A stretch of DNA of 64,000 nucleotides from Sulfuricystis thermophila (GTDB lineage: Bacteria; Pseudomonadota; Gammaproteobacteria; Burkholderiales; Rhodocyclaceae), in contig NZ_AP019373.1 in assembly GCF_004323595.1 (NCBI RefSeq), forward strand, positions 2,170,001 through 2,234,000, given 5' to 3'. Below the pieces are notes generated by a model, which had not been told where the DNA came from, did not search any database, and saw nothing but the letters and a program-made list of their open reading frames with translations. Position numbers and translations under genes: made by a program. Shown here piece after piece: positions 55,718-64,000 of the stretch (the stretch's first letter is position 1; the number at the start of each line of letters is the position of its first letter).

Positions 55718-56198
55718 TCTTCTCCAGCAGCGCGGTGGTGGAGCGCGTGTGCAGGAAGGGGATCGAATGCACTTCCCCACCCCAGCCGAGGACTTCCGCC
55801 GCGCCGACGATTTTGTCGACCGGCCAATCGCCACCCTTGACGAGCATCTCGGGCCGGCAGTCGAGGATGCGTTGGAGGGGCGTATCTTCGTCGAACCAGG
55901 TGACCAGCGAGACGCTTTCCAGCGCGGCGAGCACCGCCATGCGATCCTCCAGTCCGTTGACCGGCCGGTCATCGCCCTTGCCGAGGCGTTTCACCGACGC
56001 ATCGGAATTGACGGCGACGATCAGGCTCGCGCCCAAGGCGCGCGCCTGGGCGAGATAGGTGACATGGCCGCGATGCAGGATGTCGAAGCAGCCGTTGGTG
56101 AAGACCCTGGGCGCCGGCAGCAAAGCCGCGCGCGCAGCGAGCTCCGCCGGCGCGCAGATTTTTTGTTCGAAGCTGGGCGGCGGATAAGTCGCTCTCAC
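55704..56198 (-). CDS. rfaE2: Heptose 1-phosphate adenylyltransferase (HldE C-domain type)
   Basis: 164 residues with a cytidylyltransferase fold. [16 protein letters not shown] has the HxGH motif and ISTDKI-like C-terminal elements include [12 protein letters not shown]. It makes ADP-D-beta-D-heptose for the LPS inner core. It is the last gene of gmhA-BON-rfaE2, overlapping BON by 4 bp. Confidence 0.93.
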   Translation of the reverse strand: MRATYPPPSFEQKICAPAELAARAALLPAPRVFTNGCFDILHRGHVTYLAQARALGASLIVAVNSDASVKRLGKGDDRPVNGLEDRMAVLAALESVSLVTWFDEDTPLQRILDCRPEMLVKGGDWPVDKIVGAAEVLGWGGEVHSIPFLHTRSTTALLEKIRRL

Positions 56199-56845
56199 TG
56201 CGCCGGCTTGGGCTGGGCTTGCTGGGCTGGCGTGCCGGAAGACGCCTGGCCGCTGCCGGAAAGACGTTGCGCCTCGGCCTCGGAAATGATCTCGAAGACG
56301 CGCACGACCTTTTTCACGCCACCGGTGGTGCGGGCGATCTCGACCGCGGCATTGGCTTCCTTCTGCGTCACCAGGCCCATCAGATAGACCACGCCGTCCT
56401 CGGTGACCACCTTGACATGATTGGCCGCGAACTGGTTGGCATCGATGAAACGCGCCTTGACCTTCGAGGTGATGTAGGTGTCATTGCTGCGCGAGGCCAA
56501 GGAGCTCGCGCCGGCGATGGCGAGCTCGTTGCTGATCGCCTTGACGTTCGGCACCGCGGCGACGATTTTTTCCACCTCCGCCTTGGTGGCGGCATCCGGC
56601 ACTTCGCCGGTCAAGAGCACGGTGCGGTTGTAGCTGGTGACATTGACATGGGTGTTGCTGCCAAACTTTTCCGAAATGCGGTTGGCTGCGCGCAGCTCGA
56701 TGCCTTCGTCGGTCACCTGGGTCTCGGTCGTGCGGCGGTCGGCATAGGCCAGCACGCCGACGCCGGTGCCGACGGCCACGGCGCCGAAGCAGCCGGACAG
56801 GAGGGGAACGAGGGTCGCAAGCAGGATCAGGATGCGTCGATTCAT
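56195..56845 (-). CDS. BON-domain outer-membrane lipoprotein (DolP-like)
   Basis: 216 residues from ATG 56845 (AGGAG upstream). The lipobox LLSGC is followed by two BON domains ([29 protein letters not shown]) and a Gln/Pro-rich tail. DolP/OsmY-like proteins maintain outer-membrane integrity. It overlaps gmhA (ATGA) and rfaE2. The longer frame read from 57649 is not the gene. Confidence 0.92.
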   Translation of the reverse strand: MNRRILILLATLVPLLSGCFGAVAVGTGVGVLAYADRRTTETQVTDEGIELRAANRISEKFGSNTHVNVTSYNRTVLLTGEVPDAATKAEVEKIVAAVPNVKAISNELAIAGASSLASRSNDTYITSKVKARFIDANQFAANHVKVVTEDGVVYLMGLVTQKEANAAVEIARTTGGVKKVVRVFEIISEAEAQRLSGSGQASSGTPAQQAQPKPAQ

Positions 56846-57435
56846 TGGCTTTCTCCTAGAGTGAGCGCGTCGATGCCGTCGCACAGGCAGTGGATCGTCA
56901 GGAGATGGACTTCCTGGATGCGCGCCGTGCGGCTGGCGGGTACACAGATATGAATGTCGTCCGAGCGGAGCTGCCGGCCGATGGTTCCGCCGCCCTTGCC
57001 GGTGAGCGCCACGACCCGTACGCCTTTGGCATGCGCCGCGGTGATCGCCGCGGCAACGTTCGGCGAATTGCCCGAAGTGGAAATCGCCAGCAGGACATCG
57101 CCGGCGCGGCCGAGCGCCGCGACCTGCTTGGCGAACACCTGGTCGTAGGCGTAATCGTTGGCGATCGAGGTCAGGGTCGACGTGTCGGTGGTCAGCGCGA
57201 TCGCCGCCAGCGGCGCGCGTTCCTTCTCGAAGCGGTTCAAAAGCTCGGCGGCGAAATGCTGGGAATCGGCAGCGGAGCCGCCATTGCCGCAGGCCATCAC
57301 CTTGCCGCCGGCGGCGAGGCACTGCGTCATCAGGCGTACCGCCGCCTCGATGGGCGCGGCGAGGTCGGCCAAAGCCGCCTGTTTGACGGCGATGCTTTCC
57401 TCGAATTGATGGTGGATGCGTTGGGCGAGATTCAT
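56842..57435 (-). CDS. gmhA: SIS-domain phosphoheptose isomerase (GmhA/DiaA)
   Basis: 197 residues. CGNGGSAADSQHFAAEL and SIS-domain LLAISTSGNSPNV are conserved. GmhA converts sedoheptulose 7-phosphate to heptose 7-phosphate. The linked rfaE2 supports this role, although DiaA, an initiation factor with the same fold, occurs in the same conserved neighbourhood. Confidence 0.88.
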   Translation of the reverse strand: MNLAQRIHHQFEESIAVKQAALADLAAPIEAAVRLMTQCLAAGGKVMACGNGGSAADSQHFAAELLNRFEKERAPLAAIALTTDTSTLTSIANDYAYDQVFAKQVAALGRAGDVLLAISTSGNSPNVAAAITAAHAKGVRVVALTGKGGGTIGRQLRSDDIHICVPASRTARIQEVHLLTIHCLCDGIDALTLGESQ

Positions 57436-57489
57436 GATGCGATGATTCTACCCGGCGACGGGAAAGCCCCGACGGCGGGAATAGCACGC

Positions 57490-57855
57490 TCAAAGAACCA
57501 CAAATACATCGATCCGCAGCCGCCGCCAGGGGTTCTTGTGCTTGACGAGCGCCGCGATGCGGCCTTCGACCTGCTCGCCGCGATCCATCGCCGCAGCGAC
57601 CGCCTCGTTCTCGGCGCGCGGCAGATAGCCGAGCATCACGCCACGCCATTCGACGCGCACCGCGCGGCGGTCATAGGGATTGTCCGGCTCGCGGATCAGG
57701 GCGAGCCGATCGCCGATACGCATCTCGTCCCACAGCGCCTCGCCGGCGTGATACTGAAAGCCGGCGAGCGGCGAGCTTTGCACGAGGAGTCTGATGCTCT
57801 CCGCCCGCGCCGCAAGGCTGATGACCAGGAACAGGCTAATCCAGACGAAACGCAT
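57490..57855 (-). CDS. Secreted HIRAN-domain protein
   Basis: 121 residues from ATG 57855. A signal peptide (FVWISLFLVISLAARAES) precedes a HIRAN domain (EPDNPYDRRAVRVEWRG, VMLGYLPRAEN). HIRAN is best known in DNA-processing proteins; the exported single-domain form is of unknown role. Its first 20 bp overlap yraN. Confidence 0.88.
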   Translation of the reverse strand: MRFVWISLFLVISLAARAESIRLLVQSSPLAGFQYHAGEALWDEMRIGDRLALIREPDNPYDRRAVRVEWRGVMLGYLPRAENEAVAAAMDRGEQVEGRIAALVKHKNPWRRLRIDVFVVL

Positions 57856-58195
57856 CCTTGAGCCACTCGATTTTGCCGCCATCGATCAGCACACAGTCGA
57901 ACCGGCAGGGCGAGTCGCCATGCCGGGCGAGCCAGTGGCGCGCCGCGAGGATCAGACGCTTTTGCTTCGTCGGCGTGATGCTCGCCGCCGCGCCGCCAAA
58001 GTCGGTTCTGGCGCGAGCGCGCACCTCGACGAACACGGTGATGCCACCTTCGCGACAGACCAGATCGATCTCGCCGCCCTTGACGCGAAAATTGCGCGCG
58101 AGGATCGCCAGCCCCTCCGCGGCGAGATGACGCGCGGCGCTCTCTTCGCCGGCATCGCCGAGTGCTTTCCTGTTCCGGGGGATAATGCCGTTCAT
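57836..58195 (-). CDS. yraN: YraN-family (UPF0102) nuclease-fold protein
   Basis: 119 residues from ATG 58195. GEIDLVCREGGITVFVEVRAR is the PD-(D/E)xK core of the family. The start codon overlaps that of the divergent rsmI (shared bases 58194-58195). Role unclear; it is often beside rsmI. Confidence 0.9.
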   Translation of the reverse strand: MNGIIPRNRKALGDAGEESAARHLAAEGLAILARNFRVKGGEIDLVCREGGITVFVEVRARARTDFGGAAASITPTKQKRLILAARHWLARHGDSPCRFDCVLIDGGKIEWLKDAFRLD

Positions 58196-59042
58196 GACCG
58201 CCACATTATTCATCGTCGCCACCCCGATCGGCAACCTCTCCGACATCACGCTGCGCGCGCTGGAGACGCTGAAATCCGTCGCCGTGATCGCCTGCGAGGA
58301 CAAGCGCCATGCGCGGCGGCTTCTGGCGCATTATGACATCCGCACGCCGCTGCTGGCATTGCACGAACACAACGAACGGCAGGCGGCGGAACGGCTGATC
58401 GAACGGCTTGCCGCAGGTCATGACGTCGCGCTGATCTCGGACGCCGGCACGCCCGCGGTGTCGGATCCCGGCGCGCGCGCGGTGGCCGCCGTGCGTGCGG
58501 CGGGATTTCGCGTCGTGCCGATTCCCGGCCCGAACGCCGCGATCGCCGCACTCTCGGCAGCAGGCTTCGAGGGGCCGTTCTGCTTCGTCGGCTTTTTGCC
58601 GCCCAAAGTCGGCGCTCGCCGGACGGCACTCGAAGGCATCAAGTCTTTGCCGGCCACCCTCGTGTTCTACGAAGCGCCCCATCGCATCGTCGAGACCGTC
58701 GCCGACCTCGCGGCAATCCTGGAGCCGGAGCGGGAAATCGTCATCGCCCGCGAGCTGACCAAGCTGTTCGAACAGATCGAACGCATGCCGCTGCTTGCTG
58801 CGCCAGCCTGGCTTGCCAGCGATGAAAACCATCGCCGCGGCGAATTCGTGCTCATCGTCTCCGCGCCGCCGCCGCACGAGGGACTCGATGCCGAGAGCGA
58901 GCGCATCCTGAAACTGCTGCTTGCGGAGTTACCCGTCAAACAGGCGGCGAGGCTCGCTGCTGCAATCACCGGCCAGCCGAAGAACGACCTCTATGCGCGG
59001 GCACTGGCGCTGCGCCGGAACAGCAGCGAGGGCTCGCTATAA
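58194..59042 (+). CDS. rsmI: 16S rRNA (cytidine 1402-2'-O)-methyltransferase
   Basis: 282 residues from ATG 58194 (ATG 58185 is possible; GGGGGAT precedes both). LFIVATPIGNLSDITLRALE and ISDAGTPAVSDPGA are the tetrapyrrole-methylase-fold motifs. It methylates C1402 in the ribosomal P site. Divergent from yraN. Confidence 0.95.
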   Translation: MTATLFIVATPIGNLSDITLRALETLKSVAVIACEDKRHARRLLAHYDIRTPLLALHEHNERQAAERLIERLAAGHDVALISDAGTPAVSDPGARAVAAVRAAGFRVVPIPGPNAAIAALSAAGFEGPFCFVGFLPPKVGARRTALEGIKSLPATLVFYEAPHRIVETVADLAAILEPEREIVIARELTKLFEQIERMPLLAAPAWLASDENHRRGEFVLIVSAPPPHEGLDAESERILKLLLAELPVKQAARLAAAITGQPKNDLYARALALRRNSSEGSL

Positions 59043-59049
59043 TCGTTTC

Positions 59050-59364
59050 ATGGGTCAGCAAGCCATATTCGACGAGATCGCACGCCGGCTGGTGGAGGAA
59101 TTTTCCCCCCTGCGGATCTATCTCTTCGGCTCGCAAGCATGGGGCAAGCCGGGATTGGAGAGCGACATCGATCTCATGGTGATCGTCCCAGAAAGTAAAG
59201 AGCCCCGCTACCAGCGGGCCATGCGCGCCCATCGCGCATTGGCCGATTTGCCCGTGTCCAAGGATGTAGTGGTCGAAACCGCTGAAGAATTCGCCTTTCG
59301 GGCTCAGGCACCCTCCTCGCTCGAATACAAAATCAGTCAGGAGGGACGGTTACTGTATGGATGA
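59050..59364 (+). CDS. MNT-type nucleotidyltransferase domain protein
   Basis: 104 residues from ATG 59050. [20 protein letters not shown] is the GSx10DxD nucleotidyltransferase motif. Such proteins usually pair with a HEPN toxin as antitoxin, but no HEPN gene is here; pyrC overlaps its end by 8 bp. It may be an orphan antitoxin or an independent enzyme. Confidence 0.85.
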   Translation: MGQQAIFDEIARRLVEEFSPLRIYLFGSQAWGKPGLESDIDLMVIVPESKEPRYQRAMRAHRALADLPVSKDVVVETAEEFAFRAQAPSSLEYKISQEGRLLYG

Positions 59365-60427
59365 AGCCACACCCATTCTGACGGCCGAACGACTGACCCT
59401 CACCCGCCCCGACGACTGGCACCTGCACCTGCGCGATGGCGAGGCGCTCAAAGCGGTGCTGCCGGATACGGTAAAGCGCTTCGCGCGCGCCATCGTGATG
59501 CCGAATCTCAAGCCGCCGGTGACCACCGTTACGCAGGCAGCGGCGTATCGTCAGCGGATTCTCGCTGCCGTCCCGCCAGGACCGACTTTCACACCCTTGA
59601 TGACGCTGTATCTGACCGACGACCTGCCGGCCGACGAGATCGAGCGGGCGATCGACAGCGGCATCATTCACGCGGTGAAGCTCTATCCCGCCGGCGCGAC
59701 GACGAATTCCGCTGCCGGGGTCACCGACCTCAAGAAATGCAGCGCAACGCTCGCCCGCATGGAAAGGCTCGGCCTGCCGCTCTTGGTGCATGGCGAGGTT
59801 ACCGATCCGGCAGTGGACATTTTCGACCGCGAGGCGGTGTTCATCGAACGGGTGCTCACGCCGCTCCTCAAGGATTTTCCGGCGCTCAAAGTGGTGCTCG
59901 AACATGTCACGACCCAAGACGGCGTCGAGTTCGTCAAGGCATGTGGGGCGAACGTCGCGGCGACGATCACCGCGCATCATCTGCTGTTGAACCGCAACGC
60001 GATTTTCGCCGGTGGCATCCGGCCCCACCACTACTGCCTGCCGGTTTTGAAGCGCGAGACCCATCGTCAGGCGCTGTTGACTGCGGCGACTTCCGGCAAC
60101 CCGAAGTTCTTCCTCGGCACCGACTCCGCGCCGCACGCGCGCCGCACGAAAGAGGCCGCTTGCGGCTGCGCCGGCTGCTACACCGCGCATGCCGGCATCG
60201 AACTGTATGCCGAAGCCTTCGAGCAGGCCGGCGCGCTCGACCGACTCGAAGGCTTCGCGAGCCACTTCGGCGCCGACTTCTACGCTCTGCCGCGCAATAC
60301 GGAGCAAATCACCCTCGTGCGCGCAGCTTGGCGCGTGCCAGACGAACTGCCCTATCTCGCCGACGATGTGCTCGTGCCGCTGCGGGCCGGCGCGACCGTC
60401 GGCTGGAAACTGGAGGATATGCAATGA
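59357..60427 (+). CDS. pyrC: Dihydroorotase
   Basis: 356 residues. Metal ligands are DWHLHLRDG (His-x-His), [11 protein letters not shown] (carbamylated Lys), HGE, EHVTT and HHL, and GTDSAPHAR (catalytic Asp). It catalyses ring closure of carbamoyl aspartate in pyrimidine synthesis. It overlaps its neighbours on both sides. AAVPPGPTF near 70-78 coincides with a copy of the dispersed 25-bp motif. Confidence 0.97.
   Translation: MDEATPILTAERLTLTRPDDWHLHLRDGEALKAVLPDTVKRFARAIVMPNLKPPVTTVTQAAAYRQRILAAVPPGPTFTPLMTLYLTDDLPADEIERAIDSGIIHAVKLYPAGATTNSAAGVTDLKKCSATLARMERLGLPLLVHGEVTDPAVDIFDREAVFIERVLTPLLKDFPALKVVLEHVTTQDGVEFVKACGANVAATITAHHLLLNRNAIFAGGIRPHHYCLPVLKRETHRQALLTAATSGNPKFFLGTDSAPHARRTKEAACGCAGCYTAHAGIELYAEAFEQAGALDRLEGFASHFGADFYALPRNTEQITLVRAAWRVPDELPYLADDVLVPLRAGATVGWKLEDMQ
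59565..59589 (+). repeat. Dispersed 25-bp motif, copy 12
   Basis: CTGCCGTCCCGCCAGGACCG then ACTTT, two or three mismatches, inside pyrC. Confidence 0.6.
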
Positions 60428-60831
60428 AGCGGCGCTTCTTGTGCCTTTGTCTCTTGCCTCTGCTCGCCGCCTGTACAAAGGAACCCGCCGGCTACGAGAT
60501 CGAAGGCGGCAACCATTCGCTGACCGTGGAACGCAACAAGCCTTATTTCTGGAGCAGCGGCTGGGAGCTCGATCTGATCGTGACCCGCTACCCGGAATGC
60601 CAGCGCCGCTATGCGCTCAAGAAAGCCGGCGAGAAAGTGCGTGTCGATCTCTATCGCACACCGACGGGAGCTTACATCCTCAACCAGGGCAAACGCTGGT
60701 ATGTCGCCGAAACGCAAACTTGCCGCATGCAGCCCTTCGAAGAAGAGCCCCCCGAACCCGGCGAATTCATTGGCAGCTTCCGCGTCAAGAACGGCGTCTT
60801 CACCTTCGTACCCGAGTCAGGCGACAGGTAA
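60424..60831 (+). CDS. Small lipoprotein of unknown function
   Basis: 135 residues from ATG 60424 overlapping pyrC. The lipobox LLAAC ends at about residue 17. The mature part ([27 protein letters not shown]) is not a family I can name. The TAA stop immediately precedes the heptamer array. Confidence 0.85.
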   Translation: MKRRFLCLCLLPLLAACTKEPAGYEIEGGNHSLTVERNKPYFWSSGWELDLIVTRYPECQRRYALKKAGEKVRVDLYRTPTGAYILNQGKRWYVAETQTCRMQPFEEEPPEPGEFIGSFRVKNGVFTFVPESGDR

Positions 60832-60833
60832 CT

Positions 60834-60931
60834 GGTTACGGGTTACGGGTTACGGGTTACGGGTTACGGGTTACGGGTTACGGGTTACGGGTTACGGGTT
60901 ACGGGTTACGGGTTACGGGTTACGGGTTACG
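60834..60931. repeat. Tandem heptamer array, 14 copies of GGTTACG
   Basis: 98 bp of perfect 7-bp units with no variant, between the lipoprotein stop (60831) and the RNase P RNA gene. GTAACTGGTTAC at its left edge is palindromic and may have seeded it. Confidence 0.98.
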
Positions 60932-61003
60932 AATGGATATGGGTCGCGCACAGCGCGACAATTTTTTCTGAACCCTGACCCCTGAATCCTGTATCCTGAC
61001 AGC

Positions 61004-61376
61004 GGAAGTCCGCCAGGCAGCCGCGGCGCCGCGAGGCGACGAGGAAAGTCCGGGCCCCATAGAGCAGGATGCCGGCTAACGGCCGGGCGCAGCAAGCCGC
61101 CCCGTTGTGACGGAGCGGCCCAAGGCGACGGAAAGTGGCACAGAAAACATACCGCCCAAGTCCTTCGCGGACCGGCAAGGGTGAAAAGGCGAGGTAAGAG
61201 CTCACCGCGCCGCCAGTAATGGCGGCGGCAGGCAAAACCCCATCCGGGGCAAGGCCAAATAGGGGAGCGATGGCGTGGCTCGCGCCGCTCCCGGGTAGGC
61301 TGCTTGAGCCTGTCGGCAACGGCAGGCCTAGAGGAATGGCTGCCCACGACAGAACCCGGCTTATCGGCGGACTTCC
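61004..61376 (+). ncRNA. rnpB: RNase P RNA, bacterial type A
   Basis: 373 nt. The ends GGAAGTCCGCC (61004-61014) and GGCGGACTTCC (61366-61376) pair as P1. The conserved GAGGAAAGTCCGGGC, ACAGAAAACATACCGCC, GGTAAGAGCTCACCG and ACAGAACCCGGCTTAT are all present in order. It matures tRNA 5' ends. A weak CAAAACG/CGTTTTG inverted repeat follows at about 61400. Confidence 0.96.
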
Positions 61377-61523
61377 ATCCCCACTCCTCACAAACTACTT
61401 TCAAAACGTTTTTTCGCGTTTTGATTTTCAAGGATTTTATTTTCAGGAATCCATCGCATTTCGTCGATAAGTCATTGTGCTGCCGGAAAAATTCCTCGTT
61501 CTCCTATTGACTCGTCCCAATAG

Positions 61524-61558
61524 GTGGAATAAAGTGGGGCTGAGTGGGGATAAGTGGG
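61524..61558 (+). promoter_or_regulatory. MraZ operator repeats
   Basis: GTGGA at 61524 and GTGGG at 61534, 61544 and 61554 have exact 10-bp spacing, the known pattern recognised by MraZ upstream of its own gene. TTGACT at 61507 with TAAAGT at 61530 (17-bp spacer) is a possible promoter overlapping the first box. Confidence 0.88.
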
Positions 61559-61573
61559 AACAAAGGGGAGCGA

Positions 61574-62023
61574 GTGTTCCAAGGCGCGGCACAACTGAGT
61601 CTGGATGCAAAAGGGCGGCTGGCGATCCCCGCCCGGCACCGCGACGACCTCGTCGCGGCCGGCAATGGCCGGCTCGTGCTCACCGCGCATCCACACCGTT
61701 GCCTGCTGCTCTATCCCGAGCCCGCCTGGCAACCGATCCGCGACAAGATCCTTGCCGCGCCGAGCTTCGATCCGCGCTCGGCGGCCCTGAAGCGCATCCT
61801 GGTCGGCAACGCGCGCGATTGCGAGATCGATGCGGCCGGCCGCATCCTGATCGCGCCGGAACTGCGCGACACCGCGGAGTTCGACAAACAGGTATGGCTG
61901 GTGGGCATGGGCTCCCACTTCGAGATCTGGAGCGACGCCGGCTGGCGCCGCCAGCATGAGACCGCCTTCGAGGCCCTGGCCGGCAGCGAGCCGCCGCCGG
62001 GATTCGAGGGTATTTCGCTGTGA
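61574..62023 (+). CDS. mraZ: Transcriptional regulator MraZ
   Basis: 149 residues from a GTG (AGGGGAG upstream). It has two AbrB-like repeats: LDAKGRLAIPARHRDDL and IDAAGRILIAPELRDTAEF. It binds the GTGGG repeats upstream and tunes the division and cell-wall operon. Followed by rsmH. Confidence 0.95.
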   Translation: MFQGAAQLSLDAKGRLAIPARHRDDLVAAGNGRLVLTAHPHRCLLLYPEPAWQPIRDKILAAPSFDPRSAALKRILVGNARDCEIDAAGRILIAPELRDTAEFDKQVWLVGMGSHFEIWSDAGWRRQHETAFEALAGSEPPPGFEGISL

Positions 62024-62032
62024 GCGGCTTCG

Positions 62033-62965
62033 ATGAGCGCGCCAACGTCAGCGCAGCACCAGCCGGTGCTGCTTGCCGAAGCCGTCGCCGCCCTGGCCAT
62101 CCGGCCGGACGGCCTCTATGTGGATGGCACCTTCGGGCGCGGCGGCCACAGCCGCGCGATTCTCGCGCGACTCGGGCCACAGGGGCGGCTCGTCGCGCTG
62201 GATCGCGATCCGCAGGCGGTCGCGGCGGGCAGGGAGATCGCCGATCCGCGCTTGACGCTCGTCCATGCCGCTTTCAGCCGCTTGGGCGACGTCTTGGATG
62301 CCTTGGGCATCGCTCGGGTCAATGGGATTCTGCTCGATCTGGGCGTGTCCTCGCCGCAGCTGGACGATCCGGCGCGCGGCATGAGTTTTCGTTTCGATGC
62401 GCCGCTGGACATGCGCATGGATACGACGCAGGGGGAAACCGCGGCGGAGTTTCTGGCGCGGGCCGATCAATCGGAAATCGAGGAGGTGATTCGTGAGTAT
62501 GGCGAAGAACGGTTTGCTCATGCGCTTGCAAAGGCGCTTGTTGCTGCTCGGCAGCGGGAACGTATTTCATCCACAGGACAACTTGCCGCGCTCGTGGCGC
62601 AGGTCGTGCGCACGCGCGAGCCTGGCCAGCATCCGGCGACGCGCACCTTCCAGGCTCTACGGATTCACGTCAATCGGGAGCTTGAGGAGCTCTCGCTAGC
62701 CCTGCCCCAGGCGCTCGATCGTTTGCAGCCGGGCGGAAGGCTCGCCGTGATCAGTTTCCATTCGCTCGAAGACCGCATCGTCAAGCGCTTTCTGCGCCAT
62801 GCGGCGCAGCCGCCGCAACCGCCGAAAGGCGTGCCGGTGCGGGCTGCCGAGCTGCCAGCGCCGAGTCTGCGCCTGATCGGCAAGCCGATCCGCCCCGGCG
62901 CTGCGGAAATCGCCCGCAATCCCCGTGCCCGGAGCGCGGTGCTGCGAGTCGCGGAGAAGTGCTGA
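62033..62965 (+). CDS. rsmH: 16S rRNA (cytosine 1402-N4)-methyltransferase
   Basis: 310 residues. [29 protein letters not shown] (SAM site), [14 protein letters not shown] and [13 protein letters not shown] are all conserved. It methylates the same nucleotide as RsmI at 58194. Its stop overlaps ftsL. Confidence 0.97.
   Translation: MSAPTSAQHQPVLLAEAVAALAIRPDGLYVDGTFGRGGHSRAILARLGPQGRLVALDRDPQAVAAGREIADPRLTLVHAAFSRLGDVLDALGIARVNGILLDLGVSSPQLDDPARGMSFRFDAPLDMRMDTTQGETAAEFLARADQSEIEEVIREYGEERFAHALAKALVAARQRERISSTGQLAALVAQVVRTREPGQHPATRTFQALRIHVNRELEELSLALPQALDRLQPGGRLAVISFHSLEDRIVKRFLRHAAQPPQPPKGVPVRAAELPAPSLRLIGKPIRPGAAEIARNPRARSAVLRVAEKC
62844..62868 (+). repeat. Dispersed 25-bp motif, copy 13 (weak)
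   Basis: CTGCCGAGCTGCCAGCGCCG then AGTCT, inside rsmH. The encoded ELPAPSLR fits normal RsmH sequence, so this match may be chance. Confidence 0.3.
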
Positions 62966-63225
62966 TGGCAAAGCTCAATTTCGTCCTGATCCTCGCCGTG
63001 CTGGTCTCGGCGCTGGCGGTCGTCTCGACCAACCACCGGGCGCGGCGGCTGATCAGCGAATTCGAGCGCCAACAGGAACGCATGCGCGCGCTGGAGGTCG
63101 AATGGGGCCAGCTGCAGCTCGAACAGAGCACCTGGGCCGCCCATGCGCGCATCGCGCAGATCGCCCGCGACAAACTCGGCATGCATGCGCCCCGGCCGCA
63201 GCAGATCGTCAACATCCGCGAATGA
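62965..63225 (+). CDS. ftsL: Cell division protein FtsL
   Basis: 86 residues from ATG 62965 (TGATG with rsmH). One membrane helix (LNFVLILAVLVSALAVVST) is followed by a periplasmic leucine-zipper-like coiled coil and KLGMHAPRPQQIV. It forms the FtsQLB complex that activates septal synthesis. Overlaps ftsI. Confidence 0.94.
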   Translation: MAKLNFVLILAVLVSALAVVSTNHRARRLISEFERQQERMRALEVEWGQLQLEQSTWAAHARIAQIARDKLGMHAPRPQQIVNIRE

Positions 63226-64000
63226 AACTCGCCAAGAGCCCCCTCCTCGTCGACCGCCTGCCGATCTGGCGTTCCCGGCTCGTGCTCGCGCTGCTGCTCG
63301 CCGGCTCGGCGGCGCTGATCGGGCGCGCCTTCTACCTGCAGGGCATCCACAAGGACTTCCTGATCGGCAAGGGCGAATCGCGCTATGAGCGCGTGATCGA
63401 GATCCCGGCCACCCGCGGCCGTATCCTCGATCGCAATGGCACCGTGCTGGCGGTATCGACGCCGGTCAAGTCGGTCTGGGCGATCCCGGAGGATGCCCGG
63501 CTCGCGCCTGCCGAGGCTCGTCAGCTGGCCGGTCTGCTGCGCATGGAGGTGAATGATCTCGTCAGGAAACTCGCCGCCGCACGTGATTTCGTCTTCCTGA
63601 AACGCCAGATTCCGCCGGATGTCGCCGCCCGGGTGGCAGAGCTCAAGCTGCCCGGCATCCATTTCCAGAACGAATATCGCCGCTACTATCCCGCCGGCGA
63701 GGTCACCGCCCATCTGCTCGGCTTCACCGGCGCGGAGGATGCCGGCCAGGAAGGCATCGAGCTCGCCCTCGACAAGGCGCTTGCCGGCAAGGCCGGCTCG
63801 CGGCGCGTGATCAAGGACCGCCGCGGCCAGATCGTCGAAGATGTCGAGTCGATCCGCGCACCGCAAGAGGGCAAGGACGTCACGCTTTCCATCGACGCCA
63901 AGCTGCAGTATCTCGCCTACTCGCAGCTCAAACAGGCGGTGACGGAAAATCGCGCCAAGGCCGGCGGCATCGTCGTGCTCGATGCGAAGAGCGGCGAAAT
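63222..64000 (+). CDS. ftsI: Penicillin-binding protein 3 (FtsI), N-terminal part
   Basis: 259 codons to the window edge. A membrane helix near 18-38 (LVLALLLAGSAALIGRAFYL) is followed by the PBP dimerisation domain: RGRILDRNGTVLAVSTPV, YYPAGEVTAHLLGFTG and GKDVTLSIDAKLQYLA. The transpeptidase domain lies beyond the window. Septal peptidoglycan cross-linking enzyme. Confidence 0.95.
   Translation, partial: MKLAKSPLLVDRLPIWRSRLVLALLLAGSAALIGRAFYLQGIHKDFLIGKGESRYERVIEIPATRGRILDRNGTVLAVSTPVKSVWAIPEDARLAPAEARQLAGLLRMEVNDLVRKLAAARDFVFLKRQIPPDVAARVAELKLPGIHFQNEYRRYYPAGEVTAHLLGFTGAEDAGQEGIELALDKALAGKAGSRRVIKDRRGQIVEDVESIRAPQEGKDVTLSIDAKLQYLAYSQLKQAVTENRAKAGGIVVLDAKSGE

Noticed and set aside
55576-56387. 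Plus-strand frames opposite rfaE2 and the BON gene
   Set aside because: Antisense shadows of recognised genes with no ribosome site or family match.
60834-60931. Heptamer array considered as a telomere-like repeat or CRISPR
   Set aside because: The units are contiguous 7-mers with no spacers and lie in the chromosome between ordinary genes; no cas genes are present.
61395-61425. CAAAACG/CGTTTTG repeat after rnpB considered as a strong terminator
   Set aside because: The stem is AT-rich and weak; it may help but cannot be called with confidence.
1-64000. tRNA genes, rRNA genes, CRISPR arrays, prophage or riboswitches
   Set aside because: None of their characteristic sequences was recognised on either strand; RNase P RNA is the only structural RNA seen.

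Overview
The window is GC-rich and densely coded, with many ATGA/TGATG stop-start overlaps. Gene content and order (rnpB-mraZ-rsmH-ftsL-ftsI, uvrA-MFS-ssb, rsmI/yraN-HIRAN-gmhA-BON-rfaE2) point to a betaproteobacterium. Rubisco-activase genes (cbbQ, cbbO) and sat-aprB-aprA suggest a CO2-fixing sulfur oxidiser of the Rhodocyclales/Nitrosomonadales type. The species is not determined.

Layout. 1-1957 (minus): cbbO (partial), cbbQ and an Uma2-type nuclease. 2134-9628 (plus): a five-gene signalling operon (response regulator, dual-receiver GGDEF-EAL protein, substrate-binding lipoprotein, PAS sensor without kinase, phytochrome-class histidine kinase). 9735-14259: TPP enzyme, glycosyltransferase-like protein and PaaK/CapK-like ligase. 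14310-16996: pncA, pncB and a phosphoribosyltransferase. 17110-22044 (minus): sat-aprB-aprA and a YkgJ-family protein. 22250-24386: M48 protease and moaC. 24383-48702 (minus): a long glycan locus (WbpM-like dehydratase, PglC/WcaJ-like transferase, glycosyltransferases, asnB, methyltransferases, sulfotransferase, flippase, cysC, rfbC/A/D/B) preceded by an hns-like gene. 49092-60831: uvrA, a vapBC pair, MFS, ssb, a TAXI protein, heptose and BON genes, yraN, rsmI, pyrC and a lipoprotein. 60834-64000: a heptamer array, RNase P RNA and the start of the division cluster.

How genes work together. Sat and AprBA oxidise sulfite to sulfate via APS with ATP formation; CbbQ/CbbO keep Rubisco active. In the glycan locus, rfbBDAC makes dTDP-L-rhamnose, CysC makes PAPS and a PAPS-type sulfotransferase could sulfate the exported polymer. 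GmhA and RfaE2 serve LPS heptose.

The most unusual feature is the density of short repeats acting inside genes. A ~145-bp terminal-inverted-repeat element sits in frame inside moaC and at a glycosyltransferase/ligase junction. A 155-bp element with 20-bp perfect inverted repeats supplies both stop codons of the convergent pncB and phosphoribosyltransferase genes. A ~25-bp motif recurs about 13 times on both strands and in three reading frames. A 42-bp REP-like unit is in frame in asnB. The glycan locus also carries two intact VapBC pairs plus a remnant, three AAA/DUF4143 ATPase genes each with its own upstream inverted repeat, an IS1595 insertion, an IS5 remnant, two homopolymer frameshifts, and four genes that look internally deleted in frame.
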